Shown: positions 23,404 through 33,257, numbered from the stretch's first letter. The stretch is DNA of 64,000 nt from Nematopogon swammerdamellus (GCA_946902875.1 OX336345.1:15717395-15781394), one strand, 5' to 3'. The notes: generated by a model from the sequence alone, not told the origin. Numbers and translations: made by a program.

Positions 23404-23806
23404 CGGCGGGTGGCCAAGTGGTTTGGGCATCGGCTTCTCATGCGGGAGGTCCGAGGTTCGAATCCGGTCGGCGTGTACCAATGAGTTTTTTCTGACGAAA
23501 AAATTTACGTGCATACCTACACCCGCTGCTTCACCGTTCGGAACCGGTGTAAAACTGTAGGTCCCTTCCCTTGCCCTTTACTAGGTGGTAGGCTCAAATT
23601 GTAGCCGACTGGGTTGGTACCACCGTACTGGATGTAAGATGGCCGCAAGCAACCTCGGTTGTGTTCTCCTCTAGTCCAGTATAGCCAGCAATCCAGGGAA
23701 GTCTCCGGTATGGCACCTACCTTCTCGGAGGTGATATTGGCTGGTTAGAGCATGTGCTTTGGTCCCTCCGACTCAGCCACCCATACCGGATTACATAAAA
23801 AAAAAG
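23404..23806 (+). mobile_element. SINE-B, full length
   Basis: tRNA-like head with A box TGGCCAAGTGG (23411-23421) and B box GGTTCGAATCC (23455-23465), spaced as in a tRNA with a modest variable region. Then an A-rich spacer, a body containing CCCTTTACTAGGTGGTAGG, GACTGGGTTGGTACCACCG and CCTCTAGTCCAGTATAGCC, a tail with CTTCTCGGAGGTGATATTGG, and poly(A). The body is recognisably homologous to that of SINE-A although the heads differ. Confidence 0.85.
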
Positions 23807-24106
23807 TAATAAAAAATATTATGTGACGATGACGACGTTTTTTACGAGTTTACTCTCCATTTTCATAAAGCTACTAAAGACGTATAACTTTAAAACATTT
23901 TTTATGAAGTAGTCCATTTAGTCCTTATGGCATGAAACCTATTTTGAAGTTTGTATCGGTTTAACGGTTATTGAGAAAATAAGCATTCTAGTGGACTGTG
24001 GCATGGTGCCAGACAAGGGACAGTAGTTGTTGTTGCTTTGGGGTTGCCTCTGGGCCAGGGGCCTACAAACTAGTCTAAACGGGGGACGGTGCAACACTGC
24101 GTCTGC
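23807..24106. other. short intergenic gap
   Basis: No supported feature; an open minus-strand frame here is mostly SINE-C complement. Confidence 0.45.
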
Positions 24107-24306
24107 GCTGCGTACACTCGCTATGTGCAAGTCCCGCAAGAACACTGGTAAATTACAGCACAACACCGAACACCGCGTTTCGCAAAGTATTCGAACAAGA
24201 TTCAATAGATCAAGCAGCAAGTAAGGCACGAAGTCCCACCTGATGCATGACTCGGTGGAAGTACCGTGCCAAGGTGAGAGTTGGCGATCCTGTCGCCCTT
24301 TAGCGC
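24107..24306 (-). mobile_element. SINE-C copy
   Basis: Complement of the SINE-C body (AATTACAGCACAACACCGAA, GCAAAGTATTCGAACAAG, TCAAGCAGCAAGTAAGGC). The TATG tail is missing. Confidence 0.72.
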
Positions 24307-24740
24307 GAGGCCGAAGGCCGAGCGATTCCGCCGAGTACATTAATAGCAAAAATTACTAAAAAAAACTGTGAAATAAAAAAAAAGTTTAAAAAAACATAAA
24401 ACCGACTTCCTAAAAAAAGGAAAACTAAAAAACTATTTAAAATAAAAATATAAAAACCGCCTTCAAAAATAAATGAAATAAAAACCTAAAAAAAAAAAAC
24501 GAACCCTAGAGTTGAAGGCGGTGCTAAAGCAAGCAAAAATGATGCATGAAAGAAAACATGAGTGGATGATAATATCCTTTGTGATTTGTGTAGCCTTTTT
24601 AGCACCGCCTTGAACTCTAGGGTTCGTTTTTTTTTAGGTTTTTATTTCATATATTTTTGAAGGCGGTTTTTATATTTTTATTTTAAATAGTTTTTTAGTT
24701 TTCCTTTTTTTAGGAAGTCGGTTTTATGTTTTTTTAATTA
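24303..24740. mobile_element. foldback element FB1, copy 1
   Basis: Inverted arms at 24389-24734 (AAAACCGACTTCCT..., CCGCCTTCAAAAAT, CGAACCCTAGAGTT and complements) around a ~100 bp centre (GATGCATGAAAGAAAACATG). The left flank GCGAGGCCGAAGGCCGAGCG is shared with the copy at 52500 and with the Helitron minisatellite core. Confidence 0.82.
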
Positions 24741-24787
24741 AGTACCGGCTCCACACGACCACGGCAACATTATGTAAATGTGTTTTT

Positions 24788-25100
24788 TATGTAATCCGGT
24801 ATCGGTGACTGAGCCAGAGGGGTTAGAGTAGAGCACACGCTCTGACCAGCCAATATCATCTCCGAGAAGGTGCCATGCCGGAGCATGTCAGCACGAAAAC
24901 ACCTAGGTTAAATAGGTGCCATATCAGTGCTTCTCTTTGGTCGTGCCAGCAACACTGAATTGGACGCAAAACACGAACTTTTACATAGCCGCTTCGACGG
25001 ACCTATCGTTCAGTGCGATGCTACCAACCGGGCAGGTTAAACCCTACCGCCTAGTAAGGTAAGGAAGGGAGAGGGGAATTTACGTGGGGTTTTCACTGAC
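24788..25100 (-). mobile_element. hybrid SINE: SINE-A body joined to SINE-B tail
   Basis: On the minus strand the SINE-A body runs from TTACTAGGCGGTAGGG to GAAGCACTGATATGGCACC. After a short unclear join it continues with the SINE-B tail (CCTTCTCGGAGATGATATTG, CTCAGTCACCGATACCGG, ATTACATAAAAAAC). The SINE-A tail is absent. Confidence 0.75.
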
Positions 25101-25983
25101 GTTTTCTTACACACGTAAAGTTGATTCAAAGATATTTTTAATTAAGTATTTATCTACAAGTTTTTACATAACTGAAAATAATGTGTGTTTTGTGTTTTGT
25201 AATATATATTTAAAATTATATAAAAAGATATTAATAAAAAAATATTGAACACGTAAAGTTGGTTAGAGAATATGTGTCAACACAAAGCGAAGTCGCCCTG
25301 GTAGCTAGTAGGTACCTACCTAATGTATACGAAGGTACCTAATTTCATTTGCCTTTAATTCAATTTATAAATTAATGTAAATTATCTCGTTAACAATTTT
25401 AAATTTAATCAATTTCAGTTGGGCTCATTTCACTCATCTAAACCTAATTATGAAATTAATCTGATTTAAAATATTACAAAATTAAATACTTAGTTCATAT
25501 GGGTTAGTAGAACCATCTCATTCTGACTAAGTTGATGTGCGCCTCAATTAAAGGTGCGTCCACACCAGGGGCCCTACCGGCATTTCTCGCTTGAAATATG
25601 CGAGGGAGTTTACTCGTACTCCTTCTCACTTTTAGCGTCATTCGTATCGGTACCGGCGTTCAAGTGAGTGTCGACCTACCATAGATAAGACGGTCTAGAT
25701 TACTTGCGATTACTTATTATTATCTTATGTTATCTAATTATTTATATGTTGTATTTATAATTTATGAAAATTCGTGAACATTTATGCCAAAAAAATTATT
25801 AATTACTACCTTTTAACCATTTTTACCGATACAAATGAGTGCTTAGCATAGACTATGTCGACCTAGACCATGTGCCAGTGTCAGTCAATCAACTGTCATG
25901 TTTATTAAAAAAAAAAAAGAAGAAGAATTTACCATTTTTCTTCAATAAATATATGTACCGTACTTGAGTGTAAGTAACGCAAC
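25101..25983. other. upstream flank of the zeste-like locus
   Basis: No domain-bearing ORF. Promoter elements were not identified. Confidence 0.4.
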
Positions 25984-26496
25984 ATGAGCCAAGTGCAGGC
26001 ACCTCATCCACACTCCGCTCCCGGCCAACTGCGGTGCAAAGAGATATGATGTGATGGCGGAGTTCATGGAACAAAATCCGCAGTTGGCGCGGGGCCGGCT
26101 GTCGGGAGAGAATACGATGCTCGCGCCTCTGGATGGGCCTAACGGAGCGCCTCAAAGCATCGGGGGGCTGCGCCATAACATGGCAACAGTAGCACAAGGT
26201 GTGTTATATTTATGTATTCACAAATTCCTTTCAAACATCAAACTTAATAAGTCGTATTACAATGGTCGTACTAATATAATATTTTACAAATATGTTCATC
26301 TGTTTTTTCAGTATTGGACGGACAATAAAGTTCACTTAAAAAACTTGGCCGGTAGAGCCAGGCGGCAGGCCCACGGAACGGGTGTGGGCCGGCGGCACCG
26401 GTAGCTCTGCTGGAGCAATAGGACGAGCGGATGCTGGCGGTGTTGGGACAGGGCTTCGGACTCGGGGACTCCGAGGTCATAGTGAACACTCTACCG
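25984..26496 (+). pseudogene. zeste-like Myb/SANT-type DNA-binding protein, exons 1-2, decayed
   Basis: Exon 1 (25984-26198) starts ATG AGC CAA and, allowing frame changes, gives MAEFMEQNPQLARGR, then RLWMGLTERLKASGG and the start of a Trp-rich helix. Exon 2 (26312-26496, acceptor TTTTTTCAG) continues YWTDNKVHLKNLAGRARR, QAHGTG and, after a 1-nt deletion, MLAVLGQGFGLGDSEVIV. This order matches the N-terminal Myb/SANT-like domain of insect 'regulatory protein zeste-like' proteins, nuclear DNA binders. Lesions: a frameshift near 26045, a frameshift near 26125, a TAG in place of a Trp codon just before the exon 1 donor (26190-26192), the exon 2 deletion near 26389, and a TAG at about 26419. Splice sites are intact and introns retained, so it is not a processed copy. 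Assembly error is the alternative explanation. Confidence 0.68.
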
Positions 26497-29037
26497 GTAA
26501 GCATATTTTAAATCACATTGGTATTTATTTACTGTAGTATTGTTTACATACTTCATTGTATGTATGTAACCAACGACTGTTTATGCACTATCTAGACGGT
26601 GACGTCACGGCAGCAGGGCAGGAAAAATGTACGCAATACCGTGACGGTATGCTCGAAACCTGCTGCCGCGTCGCGGTCATATCACCGCTGCCGCGACGCT
26701 ATCGTCTAGTATGCAAGCAGCCAATGTGTTTTAGGGAAGAAAACAAGGAAAACATTTCTTTTTAACATTGATTTTATAACCCTGTCGGGACAGATAGACC
26801 ACTCCATATAAAAAATTTGGTAACGTTGTAAATCGTAAAACCAACAGGGGGCGGTAATAATTTTTTTGGTGTTGTCGTAAAACAAACAGGTGGCGTTAAT
26901 GTTTGTTAATACTTCTATACTAAGGGCGCTATCTAGTTGAAATACAACATGTATGTAGGTACCTTTAATTGTCACTAGGCTGTAGAATTACTGCTACTAG
27001 ACAAAAGATGGCGCTTTCATTTATATTTATAAAGAACATTATTTATGTGAATTCCTAAATTTTTATTATGTAAATATATTTGAATAATAAAAATATGACC
27101 ATTTACAATTAAACTAAAACTTCTTTTTGAAAAAATGTTTTGAAAATAATTTGGTATACGAAACCAAATTATTAAGATTGTAATGTCGGTTTTAAACCGG
27201 TCATTGATTTTATAGGGGTTATAAAATCAATGCTCCGGTGAATTTTAAATTGAGTATTTTCTATTCTAATCATAAATGGGAAAACAGGGACTGAAAACTG
27301 AAGGTACTTCAGGAGTACCGGTAAAGGAAAGGTACCGGTACTCGACTCCTATACGCTAAGAGAAAGGGAAGCGGAATGAATATTTAAGTGAGAAAACGGG
27401 ATAGATAGAAGAATTTTTCTTTGCCTGTCAAATTGCGTCGAATCGAAGACATATTTTGTTTAGTTTAGTGCTATTTGAATTTGTCAGATTAAGCGCGTCG
27501 GTCGACGGTGTTACATCAGTTGCATGAATGCATATATTGTGTAGTGCCAGAGCATCGTGTATCAATAAAAAAAACTGGGAACACAAACCAAAGTAAGTAC
27601 CTACCTTATTGTATAGGTGTAAGTATTGTATAGGCGAAAATATGCAATACGTCCTATAGTACATTACAGATTTATCGCATTTACTCAGTTCCGAAGTCGC
27701 TGACGATCTTCTAAAAAACCCTACGAGTGACATAGGGTATGTTACTACTCATCGGTGGAAACCTCGTCCGTAAGCCGGCGGAAATACATAATACAGCCGG
27801 AGTCGGAGTATAGGTATTATTAAAAATAAAATTATTAGAAAAATTATAGTATATTATTTATTATTTTAGAGCTCACAAAACGTCCACTTTACAAAGTTAA
27901 AGGGTTAAAATAAGCATTCCTTAACAATTATTTTTATTTATAGAGTTGTTGCGCAGTAGGAGGATATCTTCGATCGTCGCATCCGACGATTCATCCGTAA
28001 ATTTGAAAGTCGTTCTACTCGAATAATACGTGAGTCGATGTTTTATTATTTTTCCAATACGTTAAAATATTTGCATGTGCCCCTAAAAGGGCTTCGTCTG
28101 TGAAATCTTTAATTGACTGACGTTTTGAAGTATTTCATGGCGAAGATCAGATGTTGATGTCAGTATGCCATGACTGTTTGACAGCGTATGTTTTTCTTGA
28201 TACTTTAATCTTAAAAAATTATCTATGTCTTTGCCGAGGTGGTTTCTTGTGATTCACTATTGCCAGGCTGCAGGTTCTGTCTCATTGTTCTCTGTCAAGT
28301 TTCAGTTTCAGTACTTTTCTGTAAACAATACATTAGGTGGATCATTCAAAAGATTAGATATATTTTTCAGATTAATAGAGTCATAAAAAGCAAATTATAA
28401 CCCCACTCCCCCTACCCCCTCCCCCACCCCTCACCACCCTTCCACCTAAATGTTAATTTTAGTCATTTATATAATTTATTAATTTATTATTTTTGTTCAC
28501 TGCTCAGTCCCGCGATATCTGATCGTGATGATGTATGGCCTAAAATCCACCTACATAAATTTCCTATACACTGGTGAAAACCACATCCAAATTGGTTCTG
28601 TCATTCTGAAGTTATGGCGTGGTGACATAGGCAAATATGGATTGATTTTGGGCTGGGAAGATGTGTTCCTCAAATGGTACGGGTCACCAGCAAGACAGAC
28701 GTCCATCAACCAGTACCGCTTTCAGTAGTTTTTGAAGTCAGTGGTGAATGTAAAGCCTGAAATTAGCTTTTTCCCACCAACTGAGAGCGCAGCTGAACAG
28801 CATTTCCGGCGCACCTACCACTAAGTGCAGTAGTATGAGCAAATACATATTTGCCTATGTCTCGCAATAGCTTCAGAACGAATAAACTGATTTGGATGTG
28901 GTTACATCCCCGTTATTGACTGATCTAGGTAATTGTAAATACTTTAGTGAAGGTTTGAACATTTAATTTTACTATAGTCGGAGTATAGCATTTCGTAATA
29001 ACGTAATCTTATTGTAATGCAATTTTTATATTTACAG
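26497..29037. other. intron or intergenic DNA between zeste-like exons and downstream exons
   Basis: Contains a possible TIR element at 26766-27232 (ends CATTGATTTTATAACCC and its complement), a 13-bp-arm hairpin at 27202-27232, C-rich sequence at about 28400-28445 and an inverted repeat at 28579-28903 (separate entry). No exon is supported here. Confidence 0.45.
28579..28903. repeat. inverted repeat, ~62-bp arms
   Basis: Left arm AACCACATCCAAAT ... GACATAGGCAAATATG, right arm its diverged complement (GCAAATACATATTTGCCTAT ... GGATGTGGTT). About 200 bp lies between. Probably a MITE; no target duplication identified. Confidence 0.65.
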
Positions 29038-30377
29038 CTACCTGGTACAGCACACACAATTATGTCGAGTAAGTATCCATACTAATATTTTATTACCTAT
29101 GCATAATAATACATAATATACATAATTAAATAACATGTAATACATAATTATACATAATAATTTATTATACCTTATCTTTTACAGATAATAAAAAACGCCC
29201 ATTCATGGCAGAAAATGATGACGACACCACCACTCAAATTGATAGCCCTAAGAGTGTGTTCAATGATTCCCAAGGTAATTAAAATCGCTTAATTTTGTTT
29301 ATACCATTTTATTGATCTGTCTTGTTCAAGGCGAGCGGTAGCGCGCCGTAAAGCCAAGTGCGAGTAAACGTTGTGCGCAAACCACAGTAGCCTTATTTAC
29401 AGGAACCATTCTGAAGTTATGGCCGTACCGTGTACCGTGTGGGGTCGGTTTGTACCGTGTGGGGTCGGTACTTAATAGCCCCACTGCATCTCTCCCCGTC
29501 GCATGTCGTAAAAGTCGACTAAGGGATAAGAAAATTCGTCAGCCTCGGTAGCTCAGTGGCGCGGTTGGTTAGTCAACTGTTATTAAGCAACGCTGAGCGC
29601 GGTCAGTGATTGGATGGGTGACCGCTCGACCGTTGGAGGCTGACCGTGGTTCGGATTCCACGTTAAACTGTAGGTCCCTTCCCTTCTTACCTTACTAGGT
29701 GGTAGGGTTTATCCCGGCCGGGTTGGTACCACCGCACTGAACGAAACGTCGGTCGAAACGGCTATGTAAATAGTTCGTGTTTTCCGTCCAGTTTAGTGTA
29801 GCCGACATGAAATGAAGGGAAGCACTGACATGGCACCTAGTTCACCCTGTGTTATGGGCTGACATCACGGATGTTGTAGGTGATGTAGCCAACCGTGTCA
29901 GGTTCCATAAAAAAAAAAAAAAATAAACCAACTCAAGCACTTTTTACTATTTTTTTAATATTTTTGTAAGTTCTACATAAATAATTCCGTCTCCAGATGG
30001 AGTAGGAGTAATATAATATTTTTTTGTATCTACACACTCTTCATAAACTAATTAGATGAAACTGTATTTCAGGTGACAAAGAAAATCTAACACCTGTTAA
30101 TGATATTGACATATTTGAACAGCATGGTCAAAATTGGGGCGAGGAGTATGAAAAGTACGATAACATTAATAAAAGCACAACAAATGAAAAAAAAGGAGAT
30201 ACGAACGATCGTTCTACTCAGACCGAAAATGAAATAGAAGAAGTTTCAAAAAAAAAAGAATCGTCGAACGAGGCCTTTGGAATGTTCGTTGGTAGGGAGC
30301 TAGGCACTGTTTCTGAAGTAAAAAGGCGCTTTGTCATGAACGAAATTATTAGAATATTTGAGCACTGTACTAAATAA
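29038..30377 (+). CDS. three-exon ORF with BESS-like C-terminus (exons 29038-29068, 29185-29274, 30073-30377)
   Basis: Exons are bounded by TTTACAG / GTAAGT, TTTTACAG / GTAATT and ATTTCAG / stop TAA at 30375-30377. Frames join without a break: the ATG at 29062 gives 133 codons. The frame is also open upstream of that ATG through exon start 29038 (LPGTAHTI), so the real start may be further 5'. The protein is polar and acidic (AENDDDTTT, EYEKYDNINKS, ENEIEEVSKKKE). It ends NEAFGMFVGRELGTVSEVKR and EIIRIFEHCTK, which resembles the BESS/MADF-associated C-terminal motif of insect DNA-binding proteins. The phase of exon 2 at 26496 is compatible with joining to 29038, so it may belong to the zeste-like locus. 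The 798-nt intron between the last two exons contains a SINE-A. No MADF or catalytic domain is visible. Confidence 0.55.
29431..29924 (+). mobile_element. SINE-A, full length with head3 leader (5S/tRNA chimera)
   Basis: Order: head3 (TGTACCGTGTGGGGTCGGTA, preceded by two partial tandem copies), then A box TAGCTCAGTGG (29549-29559), a 5S rRNA-like block 29583-29625 (TTAAGCAACGCTGAGCGCGG then TTGGATGGGTGACCGC), B box GGTTCGGATTCC (29648-29659), body from CTGTAGGTCCCTTCCC, tail GGATGTTGTAGGTGATGTAG, and poly(A). The 5S-like block covers the region of box A, intermediate element and box C of 5S genes. It sits in an intron of the 29038-30377 ORF, in sense orientation. Confidence 0.85.
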
Positions 30378-30413
30378 TAGCATGATTCTATTATTTAGTC
30401 GTGCTCAAATATT
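30353..30413. repeat. hairpin spanning the stop codon
   Basis: Arms AATATTTGAGCAC...ACTAAATAATAG and their complement, about 25 paired bases with a 6-base loop and a 1-2-base bulge. The TAA stop at 30375-30377 lies in the left arm. Confidence 0.8.
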
Positions 30414-30624
30414 TTAAAGCCTGACCAGGAATATAATGAGGGGCCGCCATATTGCGGAATTTCGTTGGAACTAATTTCTTACACTGCCCACAATGATATT
30501 TGTTTCTTGACAATCTGTTGTCTACATATCAAAGCGCATACTACAACGTTGCAACACCTACCTAATTGCGAATCAAGTAAACTACCGCTGAAATCTTCAC
30601 CTACGACCGAATTCGCTTCGCTAG

Positions 30625-30845
30625 GTACATGATCGATTTAGCCGGGTGGTCTGGTCGGTCACACAATATTGGTGGCAGGGACCGCGGGTTCGAGGCTCGC
30701 AAAAGACGGACAAATATATTTTGTATTTCCTACTCTCCATATATGCCTCTCTATCGCTTGTTACGCGCTCTCGCTTGCACACACAGGTTCAGATGGAACG
30801 TGACACTTTTTCGTGTGTGCAGCCGGTGTTCATCAATTTATAAGA
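30625..30845 (+). repeat. possible tRNA-derived SINE head
   Basis: TAGCCGGGTGGTCTGGTCGG resembles an A-box region and GGGTTCGAGGCTC a B box, about 45 bp apart. Only one copy is in the window and no tail is seen, so this is tentative. Confidence 0.3.
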
Positions 30846-30885
30846 CGTGACGTCATCACGTCAAAATGACTACAGGGAATCAGAT

Positions 30886-31058
30886 CACATAATTGACTGT
30901 GGAATTGAAAAATTCATTATTGAAGTGGGGTCTGATTCTGATAGCGACACTGATCTCTTTGGATTAAGTACACTGTCTGAGATGGACGACGACAGTACGG
31001 ATGAAATAGAGCCATTATCAATGGATGAAGAATACCTAGATTATGATTTTGATTATTG
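30886..31058 (+). CDS. possible acidic terminal exon
   Basis: After a plausible acceptor (GACTACAG, 30877-30884 region) an open frame encodes an acidic, Ser/Asp/Glu-rich tail (EVGSDSDSDTDLFG, SEMDDDSTDEIEP) ending EEYLDYDFDY and a TGA. Composition is protein-like but no family is recognised. It could be an alternative last exon of the upstream ORF or a fragment of an unrelated gene. Confidence 0.3.
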
Positions 31059-31319
31059 AGAGCTTAAAATTAAATTGTATTTTAACAATCTTAGTTTATT
31101 TTGACCTGCGTAATTTAAATATGCTCTATGCACATACATTTTTGGCAATATTTGCGTACTATAATGAATGTTGCACAAAATCACAAAAGTGGCTCCATCT
31201 TGAGAGCTCTCTTATGTTCCTGGTCAGGCTTTAACCCGGTCACGTTGGTATTAAGATTGGATCTTTTGTAATTGAATAGTTTGACAGCTTTTGCCTTTAA
31301 GACCGCAAAAAAAAGAGTA

Positions 31320-32189
31320 AGGTGAGTCCAGCTAAGTGCGGCATATATTTCTTTCAATGGGAAATAAACTCAATTTGCACAAAATTTACAGTCATTTCTT
31401 GCACTTTTTTAATGCCAATGACAAGAATACTTATAGCATAGTGTAAAAAAAAACAACAAACTGCTAATCCCTCACCAAAATCCACAGAAAAAATACTGTA
31501 AAGCAACTGCTCCTGATAGACGCACTTGCCCACCAAAACGGGGTAAGTTCAAACTCGCAGATTTAAATCACTTTTTTTTTTACTTGGGGGAATTATAATT
31601 GAATGTAATTAATTAGTTATGCGATAACGACATGTGGTGGTTTGTGACAGAAACCAGTAGTCCATACAATTTCATAGTAAAAATGTTTTCACTTTGTCAT
31701 GAATTGCTGCATGTCACAAATCAGCACATGCGTGTCTAGGCAGTGGCAAACATTTTTGTATAGACTAAGTGGACATTGAAAAAATCTCCAGTGAAGTTTC
31801 TTGTCAGTTCTTCTTCGCTTTGATAATCGAACTGGCGGAATGTTACAATGTAAATATGACAAATCTGAGCGCAGTGTACTGCCAATAGATGCTTAATAAA
31901 CAATAAACAATAAACAATAAACAATTGCGGCACATGCACTTCCCCCATTTGGTAGTCAGGAGTACATAACTGTTACAAGTCGTCAACGTCATTTCAGAAG
32001 TTTCGAACTGTAAAATTCCAAGTAGTTTTCCATAGACACCACCACTTAGAGCGCCCACTGTTTTTTAGTTTACAATTTCAAATCAATGTAAGTCATGCAA
32101 TAGATGTTGACATTACGAAAACCTTTTACTTTTCTAGTTATGCCGTATAGACGCAGTTCCCACATAGACGCAGTTCCCTGGACTCACCT
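31320..32189. mobile_element. 870-bp candidate TA-flanked non-autonomous transposon
   Basis: Ends AGGTGAGTCCAG and its perfect complement CTGGACTCACCT, with TA at both borders (31318-31319, 32190-32191). The interior is non-coding and includes four AATAAAC units near 31894-31925. Only 12 bp of TIR is seen, so confidence is moderate. Confidence 0.55.
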
Positions 32190-32191
32190 TA

Positions 32192-32936
32192 GCCTGAATC
32201 AGACTTAGTATTGTTTTAAACAGATTTTTATAATTTAATTCTAATTGCACGTATGGATGTCTCGGCATGTCGCCACCTTAACTATAATGTTAATCTAAAG
32301 TATTTCGATAAAGGTTGATTAGTTTTATTTTTTAATCAACACACATGTCTGCACATTGCTTTGTATATTATTCTAAATTCTAATTTTTTTAAATAAAAAA
32401 ACCACACCGACTTACGACCTATTTCTTTATTCTATGCAAAGCAGCCAGCTGTTTGTATCGTCTTAACATGGAAAGAAGAAAAAAGTTATTGCATTATTTC
32501 GTATAATGAGCATTTTTTGGTTGGTATATCTAAAGAAAAATAAAATAATTTAAAACAATTGTCCATTTTATTTATTTTAGATAGATAGATAGAAATACTT
32601 TATTGCTCAAAAAAACACATTTTACATGAACAGACAATAAGTAATGCACATGAGGGGCAAAGGCGGACGGAGTTTGAGTACAAACACGATGGGTATGGCA
32701 CAGCATGCGGTCAAATAGGATCATAGATATATGATCATCAGTGTTTCGGATAGCTTCTTTGAAAATTACCCACACCTTAGGTCGAAATTCCCCAATTTCC
32801 CCACACGCAAAAGGGAAATTCCACATGTAATCCCCTCATTGCTCGTATTGTATTTAAAAATTGTTACCTTAGTACGTAAACATAAATAAAAAAATACATC
32901 TTTTGTAACAAAGCGTTTATTTATTTTGTTTACATT
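32192..32936. other. intergenic with a LINE tail remnant
   Basis: From about 32578 to 32700 a (TAGA)n run, ATACTTTATTGCTC and CAAAGGCGGA recall the 3' end of RTE/CR1-type LINEs of Lepidoptera in antisense. Nothing else is supported. Confidence 0.45.
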
Positions 32937-33140
32937 AATAGCAAAAAATTACTAAAAAAAACTGTGAAATAAAAAACTATTTAAAAAAATGCAAAAACCG
33001 CCTGCAAGAATGTATGAAATAAAAAAAAATCGAACCCTAGATTTCAAGGCGGCGGTGCTAAGCAAGCAAAAATAACCGACCGCCTTCACTCTAGGGTTAG
33101 ATTTTTTTTATTTCATACATTTTTTAAGGCGGATTTTATT
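32937..33140. mobile_element. foldback element FB1, copy 2 (shortened)
   Basis: Shares ATTACTAAAAAAAACTGTG, CCGCCT...ATGAAATAAAA and CGAACCCTAGA with the 24.3 and 52.5 kb copies, but both arms and the loop are shorter. Confidence 0.7.
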
Positions 33141-33171
33141 TGGAAATCTAATCCCACCAAAAACATTTCAT

Positions 33172-33217
33172 GTTAAATGGTTGCCAAGACTTGTGAGTCT
33201 TGGCAACCATTTTAACG
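33172..33217. repeat. tight hairpin
   Basis: About 20-bp arms (AAATGGTTGCCAAGACT and complement) around a 4-base TGTG loop, with one bulge. The loop is too short for a typical microRNA precursor. Confidence 0.7.
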
Positions 33218-33257
33218 CTCAGCAAACTCATAACGCTTTCACTGTTAAAAAGTTACA

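Noticed and set aside
23404..23475. functional tRNA gene
   Set aside because: A and B boxes fit, but the acceptor ends do not pair and the unit continues into a dispersed SINE body with poly(A).
24027..24349. ORFs around the SINE-C at 24.1 kb
   Set aside because: They are SINE-C sequence read in sense and antisense.
29583..29625. 5S rRNA gene
   Set aside because: Only the internal promoter-like third of 5S is present, flanked by tRNA-like boxes and repeated in many copies with a SINE body.
33172..33217. microRNA precursor
   Set aside because: Loop of four bases and arms too short; no conserved context visible.
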